In this document: positions 26,917 through 36,355 of the stretch, piece after piece
Numbering within the stretch: position 1 is the stretch's first letter
Layout: each line of letters starts with the position of its first letter
Source: Sneathiella litorea
Lineage (GTDB): Bacteria; Pseudomonadota; Alphaproteobacteria; Sneathiellales; Sneathiellaceae
Length of the DNA stretch: 64,000 nt
Reading direction: 5' to 3'
NCBI RefSeq assembly: GCF_009882915.1
Contig: NZ_WTUW01000002.1
Span: forward strand, 72,693-136,692
Notes under the pieces: generated by a model
Database searches by the model: none
What the model was told of the DNA's origin: nothing
Seen by the model: only the letters and a program-made list of their open reading frames with translations
Program-made: the position numbers and the translations under genes

Positions 26917-28071
26917 ATGACCAGTCAAACGCCAGTTGCCAAGCGGGAGGCGGTGGATAGCGCCATCGCCAACCATACGGACCAGTATTTTAATAAAACG
27001 AAACGCGTCATTGGGCAGTTTGGCGATAAAACAGTGACTTACGCGGTTTTTATGCGGCGTCCGGTTATCTTCTGCCCGCGCATCATGCTCGACTGGCTGG
27101 AGAGCGTTGCAAAAATGCGCGACCGCAGTTTCAAGATTGAGCCCTGCTTCGAGGAAGGGGACTGGGTTGGCGCGGGTGAACCCCTAGTCTACATCACCGG
27201 CAGTTTTCATGATCTCGTGGACCTTGAAACTCTTTATTTGCAGAAACTTGGTTCGGCCTGCGTTACCGCCTATAATGCTTTTGCCATGTGTTCGCATCTG
27301 CCCGAGGTAAAATTCCTGGCTATGGATGCCCGTCACTGCGCCGGAAGCGAGATGGCCGATATGATGGCCTATGCGGCTTCGGTCGGCAGCCGTGCCGCGC
27401 AGAAGGAATTGGGTGCCATCGGATTCATTGGTAATGCGAATAATTCAACCGCCCATTACTTCGGAAATGACAAGGGCCTCGGCACAATGCCGCATGCGCT
27501 TATCGGCTATGCCGGAAGCACCCTGCGCGCGGCGGAAATGTTTCACGAAAGCTTTCCTGACGATCCACTCACTGTTCTTGTTGATTATTTCGGCAAGGAA
27601 GTGACCGATGCCCTTGAAGCCTGTGCCCATTTTCCCGAAATGGTCGCGGCTGGAAAAATGTCCGTGCGCATGGATACCCATGGCGGCCGCTTTATCGAGG
27701 GGCTGGACCCCGCGACATCATATGCGGTGTTGGAACGGCATATGCCGCGCGGTATCCGGCAATACCGGTCGGAGCAGGAATTGAAATGGCTGGTCGGGAC
27801 CGGGGTCTCGGCGGCCGCAATATACTCGATGCGCGAAAAACTCGATGACGCGGGCTTTGAGAAGGTCAAGATTGTTGCCTCGTCTGGTTTCTCGGTTGAT
27901 AAATGCCGGATCATGGGCAATATGAAAGCGCCGATCGATGTCGTTGGAACAGGGTCGTTCCTGCCGGAGATCTGGCCGGAAACCTATGCTACTGCCGATA
28001 TTATTTCCTATGATGGTGTTCCGGGCGTTAAAGTGGGCCGGGAATTCCTGATAAAGAAGGAAAAGCGCTAA
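26917..28071 (+). CDS. Nicotinate phosphoribosyltransferase family protein
   Basis: A 384-residue enzyme of the nicotinate/nicotinamide phosphoribosyltransferase group, making nicotinate mononucleotide from nicotinate and PRPP in the NAD salvage route. Recognisable regions are DQYFNKTKRVIGQFGDK, DARHCAGSEMADMMAYAAS, GTMPHALIGYAG, RMDTHGGRFIEGLDP and IVASSGFSVDKC. The family is distinct from the longer E. coli PncB. An MFS transporter and NAD synthetase follow on the same strand, consistent with an NAD-salvage neighbourhood. Confidence 0.82.
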   Translation: MTSQTPVAKREAVDSAIANHTDQYFNKTKRVIGQFGDKTVTYAVFMRRPVIFCPRIMLDWLESVAKMRDRSFKIEPCFEEGDWVGAGEPLVYITGSFHDLVDLETLYLQKLGSACVTAYNAFAMCSHLPEVKFLAMDARHCAGSEMADMMAYAASVGSRAAQKELGAIGFIGNANNSTAHYFGNDKGLGTMPHALIGYAGSTLRAAEMFHESFPDDPLTVLVDYFGKEVTDALEACAHFPEMVAAGKMSVRMDTHGGRFIEGLDPATSYAVLERHMPRGIRQYRSEQELKWLVGTGVSAAAIYSMREKLDDAGFEKVKIVASSGFSVDKCRIMGNMKAPIDVVGTGSFLPEIWPETYATADIISYDGVPGVKVGREFLIKKEKR

Positions 28072-28175
28072 CGCTGCCTTTTTAGGATAGGATGTGTCGC
28101 TTTTCGATTGGCGGGATGCCGTATTTATGATCAAAAGCGGAGAAAATGTAAGCCCCTTTTTTTGATTGGTTGGCC

Positions 28176-29519
28176 ATGTACGCTGCTGTATTAAATTCCT
28201 GGCCGCTCCTGTTAGGGTTGGGCCTGCTGATGATCGGAAACGGTCTGCAACTGAGCCTTGTCGGTATCCGTGCGTCGCTGGAGGGATTCCCTGCCGCCAT
28301 CACCGGTTTCGTCATGTCCGCCTATTACCTTGGCTTCCTGTTCGGGTCGATTATCACGCCCAAAATTCTGGCCAATGTCGGCCATGTCCGCGTTTTTGCG
28401 GCGTTGGCGTCGCTCGCGTCGTCCGCGGCGCTTATCTATGTGGTGTTCGTTGATCCCATCGTCTGGGGCATGATGCGGCTTGTTACCGGTTTTGCTTTCG
28501 CGGGGCTCTATATTGTCTGCGAAAGCTGGCTGAATGACGCCGCAACCAATGAAACTCGCGGCCAACTCCTTTCGGTTTACATGATTATCATGATGGGCGG
28601 CATGGCATTCGGTCAGGTCTTCCTGAACGTGGCGGATCCGGGGGGATACTCGCTCTTTATCTTTGTCTCCGTGCTGGTTTCGCTGGCGCTGATCCCGATG
28701 GCGCTGACTGCGAACCCGGCGCCCAACTTCACGGCCAGCACCCGACTCAAGCTAAAAGAACTTTATAAAATTTCCCCGCTCGGTGTTGTCGGCATGTGCG
28801 CACAGGGTGTTATCGGCGGTGCCTTTTACGGCATGGCGGCGGTATATGGCGATAATATTGGTCTGTCGGTTGCACAAATCTCCAGTTTTATCAGTGTGTC
28901 AATCATGGGCGGCGTCATTCTGCAATGGCCGGTCGGGCGATTCTCGGACCGGTTTGATCGCCGCTTAATCCTGATGATCACGACAATGTTAAGTGGCGGT
29001 GCTGCATTACTTGCGCTCTACGCAGGGGAGACAGGCAACTTTTTGCTCTTCCTGGGGGCAGTAGGGTTGTTTGGCGGATTTTCTGTCCCGCTCTATTCGC
29101 TCTGCATCGCTTATACAAATGATTATCTGGAACCGGATAAAATGGTTGCCGCCAGCAGCGGCCTGATGTTTGTCAATGGCGTTGGCGCGATTTTCGGACC
29201 GTTGATTGTCGGCCAGTTAATGTCACTTATTGGTAGCGAGGTTTTCTTCGCCTGGATTGCAGTGGCCCATATCGCGATTGGATTATTTGCCATTTACCGG
29301 ATGCAGATGAACCGGGCCATGCCGATGGAGGATCAGGGTCCCTTCGTTGCCATGCCGGTCCGTGCCGGTGCGGCGGTCGCTACGCTTAACCCGGAAACGG
29401 AAGAATGGGTCAATGACGAGCCGCCCGCCTATAGCGAAGGAGAGTCGGGGGACGAAGAGGATATCGAACAGACGGAAATCATGGATGACGGCCCGGCGCT
29501 CGGCACGAATAATCCCTGA
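28176..29519 (+). CDS. MFS transporter with acidic C-terminal tail
   Basis: A major facilitator protein of about 447 residues with about twelve hydrophobic segments (WPLLLGLGLLMIGNGLQLSL at the start; inter-domain loop near residue 200) and the loop motif GRFSDRFDRRLIL. It resembles the YcaD-like MFS group. After the last segment comes a soluble tail of about 70 residues that ends in an acidic stretch (EGESGDEEDIEQTEI). I use ATG 28176; a TTG lies two codons upstream. Its place between nicotinate phosphoribosyltransferase and nadE suggests an NAD-precursor cargo, but nothing in the sequence proves it. Confidence 0.8.
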   Translation: MYAAVLNSWPLLLGLGLLMIGNGLQLSLVGIRASLEGFPAAITGFVMSAYYLGFLFGSIITPKILANVGHVRVFAALASLASSAALIYVVFVDPIVWGMMRLVTGFAFAGLYIVCESWLNDAATNETRGQLLSVYMIIMMGGMAFGQVFLNVADPGGYSLFIFVSVLVSLALIPMALTANPAPNFTASTRLKLKELYKISPLGVVGMCAQGVIGGAFYGMAAVYGDNIGLSVAQISSFISVSIMGGVILQWPVGRFSDRFDRRLILMITTMLSGGAALLALYAGETGNFLLFLGAVGLFGGFSVPLYSLCIAYTNDYLEPDKMVAASSGLMFVNGVGAIFGPLIVGQLMSLIGSEVFFAWIAVAHIAIGLFAIYRMQMNRAMPMEDQGPFVAMPVRAGAAVATLNPETEEWVNDEPPAYSEGESGDEEDIEQTEIMDDGPALGTNNP

Positions 29520-29600
29520 ATTACAATTTTTTAGCAGCTTTTCATCGGAAAAAGCGATCTAGAGATTGCTGAGCGCGTCAAGGCGGGTTAGAAAACCGTC

Positions 29601-31262
29601 ATGACTGATCATTTGAAAATTGCACTGGCACAGGCGAACCCGACGCTTGGGAATATTGACGGTAATGTTACCCTGGCCAGGGCCTTCCGTGAAGAGGCGG
29701 AAGCCTTCGGTGCGGATATCATTGTGTACCCGGAGCTTTTTCTGACCGGCTACCCGCCAGAGGACCTGGTGGAAAAACCGGCCTTTCAGCGGGCAGTGCA
29801 GAAGGCAATGGAGGATCTGGCCGAATTGACCCTTGATGGCGGGCCGGCCATGCTGATGAGTGCGCCAATGGTCGAGGAGGGCAAGCTCTATAACGCTGTT
29901 TGCCTGCTTGAGAACGGGAAAATCTCCGCCCGTCGGTTCAAGAATAAACTGCCAAATTACGGCGTTTTCGATGAAGTCCGGGTTTTTGAGGCCGGGCCGC
30001 TTCCCGGGCCGATCCCCTTTAAGGGCGTCCGCCTTGGAGTGATGATCTGCGAAGACATGTGGTTTACGGACGTTGCCGAGTGTCTTGCCGAGACCGGCGC
30101 AGAGATGCTGATTGTTCCCAATGGCAGCCCCTTTGATCATAGGAAGCCCGATGAGAGGCTTAATCACGCGGTGCATCGGGTGACAGAGACGGGCCTGCCC
30201 CTCGTTTATCTCAACCAGATCGGCGGGCAGGATGAGCTTGTCTTCGACGGTGCGTCATTCGTCATGAATGGCGACCGGTCACTCACCGTTCAGATGCCAA
30301 GCTGGAAAGAAAGCCTCGTCATTACAGACTGGTACCGCAAAGAGAATGGCTGGGTTTGCGAAACCGAGGAAATAATAGAGCCGGGCGACGAACTGGACCA
30401 GATCTATCACGCTATGGTGCTGGGCCTGAAGGATTATGTGGAGAAGAACCGGTTCCCGGGCGTCGTTCTTGGCCTGTCGGGCGGGATAGATAGTGCCTTG
30501 AGCGCCGCGGTTGCCGTCGATGCCCTAGGGGCGGAGCGGGTTCACTGCGTCATGATGCCGTCGAAATATACCTCGACAGAGAGTCTGAATGATGCAGCGG
30601 AATGTGCAGCGCTTCTCAATGTCAAGCTGGACAGTATATCCATCGCACCTGCCGTTGAGGCCTTTGACGTGATGTTGCAGGAACCTTTCGCCGGGCTGGA
30701 GCCGGATATCACGGAAGAGAATATCCAGTCGAGGATTAGGGGTATGACCCTTATGGCGCTATCCAACAAGCTCGGGCATATGGTCCTGACTACCGGCAAC
30801 AAATCTGAGATGTCTGTTGGCTATGCGACCCTCTATGGCGATATGTGCGGCGGCTATTCGGTGCTCAAGGATGTCTACAAAACTACTTGCTTCAGGCTGT
30901 CGGAATGGCGGAATGCGAATTTCTCCCCATTGTTCAAGGGGGCGCCGGGGCCGGTGATGCCGCAGAATGTGATTTCCAAGCCGCCGACCGCCGAACTGCG
31001 CGAGGATCAGAAGGACGAGGACAGCCTGCCGCCGTATGATATTCTCGACGGGATTCTTTACGGGTTGGTGGAAGAGGAAAAATCCTTCGCGGAACTGGTG
31101 GAGGCCGGGTTTGAGGCCCATACCATCGCCCGCATCCAGAACCTGCTTTATATCGCCGAGTATAAACGCCGTCAGGCACCGCCCGGCGTCAAGATTTCCA
31201 CAAAGAGTTTCGGTCGTGATCGACGCTATCCGATCACTAACGCCTTTAGGGATAAGCGATAA
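29601..31262 (+). CDS. nadE: Glutamine-dependent NAD+ synthetase
   Basis: A 553-residue two-domain enzyme turning nicotinate adenine dinucleotide into NAD+. The N-terminal nitrilase-type glutaminase has E45 (VYPELFLTG), a lysine in RRFKNKLPNYG and C150 (VMICEDMW). The C-terminal synthetase has the P-loop-like GLSGGIDSALSAAV and TTGNKSEMSVGYATLYGDM. Its stop and the gltX start share an A (TAATG), so the two are probably coupled. Confidence 0.95.
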   Translation: MTDHLKIALAQANPTLGNIDGNVTLARAFREEAEAFGADIIVYPELFLTGYPPEDLVEKPAFQRAVQKAMEDLAELTLDGGPAMLMSAPMVEEGKLYNAVCLLENGKISARRFKNKLPNYGVFDEVRVFEAGPLPGPIPFKGVRLGVMICEDMWFTDVAECLAETGAEMLIVPNGSPFDHRKPDERLNHAVHRVTETGLPLVYLNQIGGQDELVFDGASFVMNGDRSLTVQMPSWKESLVITDWYRKENGWVCETEEIIEPGDELDQIYHAMVLGLKDYVEKNRFPGVVLGLSGGIDSALSAAVAVDALGAERVHCVMMPSKYTSTESLNDAAECAALLNVKLDSISIAPAVEAFDVMLQEPFAGLEPDITEENIQSRIRGMTLMALSNKLGHMVLTTGNKSEMSVGYATLYGDMCGGYSVLKDVYKTTCFRLSEWRNANFSPLFKGAPGPVMPQNVISKPPTAELREDQKDEDSLPPYDILDGILYGLVEEEKSFAELVEAGFEAHTIARIQNLLYIAEYKRRQAPPGVKISTKSFGRDRRYPITNAFRDKR

Positions 31263-32590
31263 TGACAAGACTAAGATTTGCGCCGAGTCCTACGGGATTT
31301 CTGCATGTCGGCAATGCCCGGCTCGCTCTGATCAACTGGTTAACGGCCAGGAAAGAAGGCGGGGAGATGATCCTCCGTCTCGATGACACGGACGAGGAAC
31401 GATCGACCGTAGAATTCGCCGAAGCCATCCAGGAAGATCTTAAATGGCTCGGACTGGATTGGTCGGAACTGAAGAAGCAGTCGGACCGAAGCGATGCCTA
31501 TACTGCCGCCTTTGAGACACTAAAGACTGCCGGGCGGATCTATCCCTGCTATGAAACGGGAGAGGAGCTGGATTACAAACGCAAGCGCCAGCTTGCCCGC
31601 AAGCTACCGCCGATTTATGACCGGGCAGCGCTGAACCTGACCGAGGAAGACAAGGCAAAATTTGAGGCCGAGGGTCGTAAACCACATTGGCGTTTCAAGC
31701 TCGAACAGGTCGTCATCCGCTGGGAAGACATGGTACGCGGGACCGTTGAGGTTGACGGTGCGAGCATGTCGGATCCGGTCCTGATCCGTTCTGACGGGCG
31801 GCCGCTCTATCATATGCCGTCCGTTGTCGATGACATTGATTTTGAAATCAGCCATGTCATCCGCGGGGAGGATCATGTGAGCAATACGGCACTGCATATC
31901 CAGATATTTGAGGCATTGGGCGCGCGCGTGCCGACCTTCGGCCATATCCCGTTGTTGACCGGGCCGGGCGGGGAGCCGCTCTCCAAACGCGAAGGGAGCC
32001 AGAGCCTGCGTGAAATGCGCGAAAACGGGATCGAGGCCATGGCGCTTAACAGCCTGCTGGCCCGTCTCGGTACCTCCGACAATGTCGAAATCCGCCACAC
32101 CCTTGCGGATATTGTCGCCGGGTTCGACATCACCCATTTCAGCCGAGCGGCCGCGAAATTCGATCCGGCGGAACTTTCCAACCTGAATGCCAAGCTCCTC
32201 CATGAGCTGGAATGGACCGAGGTGAAGGACCGGATCGCCATTGATGGTGCGGATGAGGCTTTCTGGCTCGCCATTCGCGGCAATCTTACCACACTGAAGG
32301 ACGCGAAAGACTGGTGGCAGGTGGTCACGGGACCGATGACCCCGGTGGTGGAGGATGCGGATTTCCTGAACACGGCGGCAGACCTGTTGCCGGAAGGGGA
32401 AATCACCACGGACAGCTGGAAATCCTGGACGACCGCCATCAAGGAAAAGACCGGCGCGAAGGGAAAGGCACTCTTCATGCCGCTCCGTCTCGCGCTGACC
32501 GGACGGCCTCACGGACCGGAAATGAACAATCTGTTGCCCCTGATTGGCCGGGAAAATATACTGGCCCGCCTTTCAGGACAGACCGACTGA
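31262..32590 (+). CDS. gltX: Glutamyl-tRNA synthetase (second-type GltX)
   Basis: A 442-residue class Ic synthetase. The HIGH-type motif is FLHVGNAR in FAPSPTGFLHVGNARLA, and the KMSKS-type motif reads PLSKREGSQS. Alphaproteobacteria often carry two GltX forms; the divergent LSKREGSQS loop and the short length suggest this is the second type, whose tRNA range (Glu, or Gln-tRNA mischarging for GatCAB) cannot be settled from sequence alone. It starts within the nadE stop and is followed by cysS 15 bases later. Confidence 0.9.
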   Translation: MTRLRFAPSPTGFLHVGNARLALINWLTARKEGGEMILRLDDTDEERSTVEFAEAIQEDLKWLGLDWSELKKQSDRSDAYTAAFETLKTAGRIYPCYETGEELDYKRKRQLARKLPPIYDRAALNLTEEDKAKFEAEGRKPHWRFKLEQVVIRWEDMVRGTVEVDGASMSDPVLIRSDGRPLYHMPSVVDDIDFEISHVIRGEDHVSNTALHIQIFEALGARVPTFGHIPLLTGPGGEPLSKREGSQSLREMRENGIEAMALNSLLARLGTSDNVEIRHTLADIVAGFDITHFSRAAAKFDPAELSNLNAKLLHELEWTEVKDRIAIDGADEAFWLAIRGNLTTLKDAKDWWQVVTGPMTPVVEDADFLNTAADLLPEGEITTDSWKSWTTAIKEKTGAKGKALFMPLRLALTGRPHGPEMNNLLPLIGRENILARLSGQTD

Positions 32591-32605
32591 GTTTAAGGAA
32601 GAAAA

Positions 32606-33979
32606 GTGACCCTGCAGCTTTACAATACAGCCCATCGTAAAAAGGAAGAATTTGTTCCCCTGAAAGAAGGGGAAGTGGGCATGTATGTCTGCGGGCCGAC
32701 GGTCTATGACTTCGCCCATATTGGCAATGCGCGCCCGGTCGTCATCTTTGATGTGCTGGCGCGTCTGCTCCGGCATGAGGGCTACAAGCTCACCTACGTC
32801 CGCAATATCACCGATGTGGAAGACAAGATCATCGCCGCAGCGGAACAGAACGGCGAAACGATCGATGATCTCACCCGCCGCACGACCGAGGCCTATCATG
32901 CGGATATGGCAGCCTTAAACGCGCTTCCGCCGGATATCGAGCCCCGTGCGACAGAGCATATCGACGGCATGATCCGGATGATCGAAAAACTGATCAAGAA
33001 GGGCCACGCCTATGAGGCGGAGGGCCATGTGCTCTTCGATGTGACCAGCATGGCCGATTACGGCAAGCTGTCGGGCCGCAACCGCGACGATATGATCGCC
33101 GGTGCCCGCGTCGAGGTCGCGCCTTACAAGAAAGATCCGGCCGATTTCGTTCTCTGGAAGCCCTCCACCGATGATATGCCGGGATGGGACAGCCCCTTCG
33201 GGCGCGGTCGCCCCGGCTGGCATATCGAATGTTCGGTCATGAGCGAGGCAACGCTCGGCATCACCTTCGACATCCATGGCGGCGGACGCGATCTGATCTT
33301 CCCGCATCATGAAAATGAAGTTGCGCAAAGCTGCTGCGCCCATGATGGCGCCCCATTCGCCCGTTATTGGGTGCATAACGGCTTCCTGACGGTCGAGGGC
33401 GACAAGATGTCAAAATCCCTCGGCAATTTTCGTACCGTGCGGGAACTGCTGGCCGATGCACCGGGGGAGGCGCTTCGCTTGAACATGCTCTCCGCGCAGT
33501 ATCGCCAGCCGCTCGACTGGACGGCAGAAGGGGTGACGCGGGCAAAAGCCAGCCTCGACCGGCTTTACACCGCCCTTCAGCACCTTGAGAATGTCGAGGC
33601 GGGTCCGATCGAGCCTGCCGCCGGGGTGATCGCCGCGCTTGAGGATGACCTCAACACGCCGCAGGCCCTGACCGAGCTTTATGCCCTCGCCGGAGAAGCA
33701 AATAAGGCGACCGATGAGGCCGAGAAAGCGCGCATCAAGGGATTTCTGCTTGGTTCAGGCCGCCTTTTGGGTTTATTACAACAGTCCCCGGAAGATTGGT
33801 TTAAAAAAGCGGACAGCGGCGATATCTCGGAAGAGGAGATTGAAGCGCTGATCCAGGCGCGGGTTGAAGCAAAAAAAGAAAAAGATTTTGCAAAGGCGGA
33901 CGCAATACGCGACGACCTTGTAAAGAAGAAGGTCGTCCTCGAAGATGGCCCAAACGGCACCACATGGAAGAGAGCGTAA
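32606..33979 (+). CDS. cysS: Cysteinyl-tRNA synthetase
   Basis: A 457-residue class Ia synthetase. HIGH motif [12 protein letters not shown] follows the Zn-binding Cys in [11 protein letters not shown]. Other zinc ligands lie in HIECSVMSE and the [15 protein letters not shown] block. KMSKS is exact ([11 protein letters not shown]). The start is GTG 32606 behind AAGGAAGAA. Its TAA stop shares an A with the next ATG (TAATG). Confidence 0.96.
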   Translation: MTLQLYNTAHRKKEEFVPLKEGEVGMYVCGPTVYDFAHIGNARPVVIFDVLARLLRHEGYKLTYVRNITDVEDKIIAAAEQNGETIDDLTRRTTEAYHADMAALNALPPDIEPRATEHIDGMIRMIEKLIKKGHAYEAEGHVLFDVTSMADYGKLSGRNRDDMIAGARVEVAPYKKDPADFVLWKPSTDDMPGWDSPFGRGRPGWHIECSVMSEATLGITFDIHGGGRDLIFPHHENEVAQSCCAHDGAPFARYWVHNGFLTVEGDKMSKSLGNFRTVRELLADAPGEALRLNMLSAQYRQPLDWTAEGVTRAKASLDRLYTALQHLENVEAGPIEPAAGVIAALEDDLNTPQALTELYALAGEANKATDEAEKARIKGFLLGSGRLLGLLQQSPEDWFKKADSGDISEEEIEALIQARVEAKKEKDFAKADAIRDDLVKKKVVLEDGPNGTTWKRA

Positions 33980-35586
33980 TGGAACGGGAAAGACTTTATC
34001 TTTTTGACACAACGCTGCGCGACGGCGCGCAGACGCAGGGTGTGGATTTCAGTGTCGAAGACAAGACGAATATTGCCATGGCGCTCGATGGTCTCGGGAT
34101 TGACTATGTGGAAGGGGGCTGGCCCGGCGCCAACCCCGGGGACACTGCCTTTTTCGCGAACCCGCCGAAACTTGAAAGGGCCACTTTTACCGCCTTTGGC
34201 ATGACCCGGCGGCCGGGGCGCAGTGTTTCCAATGATCCGGGACTCAGCGCCATTCTCGATGCCAAGACGCCTGCCGTCTGCATCGTCGGCAAGGCGTGGG
34301 ATTTCCATGTTGATGTCGCCCTCGGTATCACGCAGGAAGAAAATCTCGAACTGATCGCCGACAGCATTGCCGAAATTGTCCGTCAGGGGCGGGAGGCCAT
34401 GTATGATGCAGAACATTTCTTTGATGGTTATAAATCGAACCCGGAATTTGCGCTCGCCTGCCTGAAGGCGGCTTACGGCGCGGGCGCCCGCTGGATGGTG
34501 CTCTGCGATACCAATGGCGGCACGCTACCCGATGAAGTAGAGCGGATCGTCACCGAGGTAATCGAGCATATCCCCGGCAGCCATCTTGGTATCCATACCC
34601 ATAACGACACCGAGAACGCCGTCGCTAATACCTTGATGGCGGTGAAGGCGGGCGTGCGGCAGGTGCAAGGCACATTGAACGGCCTTGGGGAGCGTTGCGG
34701 CAATGCCAATATCATCTCCCTCATCCCGTCGCTGGTGTTGAAGGAACCGTTCAAATCCATGGTCGATACAGGCATCACGGAGGAGGGGCTGAAAAATGTC
34801 ACTACCGTGTCTCGACTTCTCGACGATATCCTCAATCGCTCTCCCAACCGGCATCAGGCCTATGTCGGGTCGTCTGCCTTTGCCCATAAGGGCGGCCTGC
34901 ATGTTTCGGCGGTGGAGAAGGACCCCAAGACATATGAGCATGTGGAACCTTCCCTCGTGGGTAACAAGCGGCATCTGTTGGTCTCTGATCAGGCAGGTCG
35001 ATCCAACATCCTCGCCCAGTTACGTGATTTTGGTCTCGATATCGATCCAAAGGATCCGAAGGTCGATCGTCTGTTAGAGGAAGTGAAACAGCGGGAGTTC
35101 GATGGCTTCTCCTATGACGGCGCGCTTGCCAGCTTCGAGTTGATGGCCCGTCGCCGTCTGGGGCAGGTGCCGAAATATTTCGACGTGGAAAGCTTCCGCG
35201 TCCAGGTGGAGCGGCGTCACAATGCAAAAGGGGAGCTTCTGTCTGTCTCCGATGCGGTGGTGAAGCTGATGATCGACGGGGAACGCTATATGTCCGTCGG
35301 GGAGGGAAATGGCCCGGTCAATGCGCTTGATTCTGCGCTGCGCAAGGATTTGGGCAAATATTCCGACTTTATCGACGATCTCCGCCTTGTTGACTTCAAG
35401 GTGCGTATCCTCACCTCGGGTACTGAGGCCGTGACCCGCGTGCTGATCGAAAGTACCGATAAAACCAACAAACGCTGGTTCACGGTTGGTGTGTCTCCTA
35501 ATATCGTTGATGCGTCCTTCGCCGCGCTGATCGACAGTATTACTTACAAGCTTTATCGGTCGGGCGCTCCGGCCTCGGGGAAATAA
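33979..35586 (+). CDS. cimA: (R)-citramalate synthase CimA
   Basis: A 535-residue member of the isopropylmalate synthase family that condenses pyruvate and acetyl-CoA to citramalate, giving isoleucine a threonine-independent route. DTTLRDGAQTQGVDFSVEDK is the CimA form of the catalytic motif; GIHTHNDTENAVANTLMAV holds the metal histidines, and a LeuA dimerisation/regulatory domain forms the last 130 residues. I chose ATG 33979 (overlap TAATG with cysS, SD GGAAGAGAG); an in-frame ATG at 33964 would add five residues. Homocitrate or isopropylmalate synthase are less likely given the motif form. Confidence 0.9.
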   Translation: MERERLYLFDTTLRDGAQTQGVDFSVEDKTNIAMALDGLGIDYVEGGWPGANPGDTAFFANPPKLERATFTAFGMTRRPGRSVSNDPGLSAILDAKTPAVCIVGKAWDFHVDVALGITQEENLELIADSIAEIVRQGREAMYDAEHFFDGYKSNPEFALACLKAAYGAGARWMVLCDTNGGTLPDEVERIVTEVIEHIPGSHLGIHTHNDTENAVANTLMAVKAGVRQVQGTLNGLGERCGNANIISLIPSLVLKEPFKSMVDTGITEEGLKNVTTVSRLLDDILNRSPNRHQAYVGSSAFAHKGGLHVSAVEKDPKTYEHVEPSLVGNKRHLLVSDQAGRSNILAQLRDFGLDIDPKDPKVDRLLEEVKQREFDGFSYDGALASFELMARRRLGQVPKYFDVESFRVQVERRHNAKGELLSVSDAVVKLMIDGERYMSVGEGNGPVNALDSALRKDLGKYSDFIDDLRLVDFKVRILTSGTEAVTRVLIESTDKTNKRWFTVGVSPNIVDASFAALIDSITYKLYRSGAPASGK

Positions 35587-35593
35587 ACCATCA

Positions 35594-36355
35594 ATGTCCT
35601 CTGAACCCATGCCCGCGATCATTCTCGTCGAACCGCAAATGGGGGAGAATATCGGCGCAACGGCGCGGGCCATGCTTAATTTCGGGCTGACCGACCTGCG
35701 TCTGGTAAGCCCCCGTGATGGCTGGCCAAACGAGCGGGCGGTTGCCATGGCCTCTCGCGCGGATATTGTGCTGGAGAATACCCGGGTTTTCGAGACAACC
35801 GCCGAGGCCATTGCTGACCTCAACCATGTCTTTGCGACAACGGCACGGACCCGGGATGTGATCAAGAAAATTGCAACACCACGCGCGGCGGCAGCTGAAC
35901 TTCGTGCCCATGCAGTTGCCGGGTCACAAACGGGAATCCTGTTCGGCAAGGAAAGTGTTGGCCTCTCGCGGGAGGATGTCACGCTAGCTGACAGTATTAT
36001 CTCGGTGCCGCTCAATCCCGATTTTTCCTCCATCAATCTGGCGCAGGCCGTTTTGCTGGTTGCCTATGAATGGTTTCAAACAGGTGATGCGACGCCGCCG
36101 GTTCAGGTCCATAACGAGGAACGCCCGGCCAACAAGGCGGAGCTCTCCCATCTTTTTGACCGGATCGAGCGGGAGCTGGATGCCCGCGGATATTTTGATC
36201 CGATTATGCAACGAAAACATGTTATTCTTCAGAACATGCGGAATATGTTCCAGCGGCTCGGGCTGATGGAATCCGATGTTCGGGCCTTTCAGGGCATTAT
36301 CAAGGGCCTGACGATGAAACTGAAGGATAAGAACAATGACAGGGATACGCCATAG
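35594..36355 (+). CDS. trmJ: TrmJ-type tRNA (cytidine/uridine-32-2'-O)-methyltransferase
   Basis: A 253-residue SPOUT-class RNA methyltransferase expected to methylate position 32 of several tRNAs. It shows the three class motifs: NIGATARAMLNFGL, ILFGKESVGLS and ISVPLNPDFSSINLAQAV. A C-terminal helical extension follows. It lies 7 bases after cimA and overlaps the next gene by 20 bases. Confidence 0.9.
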   Translation: MSSEPMPAIILVEPQMGENIGATARAMLNFGLTDLRLVSPRDGWPNERAVAMASRADIVLENTRVFETTAEAIADLNHVFATTARTRDVIKKIATPRAAAAELRAHAVAGSQTGILFGKESVGLSREDVTLADSIISVPLNPDFSSINLAQAVLLVAYEWFQTGDATPPVQVHNEERPANKAELSHLFDRIERELDARGYFDPIMQRKHVILQNMRNMFQRLGLMESDVRAFQGIIKGLTMKLKDKNNDRDTP

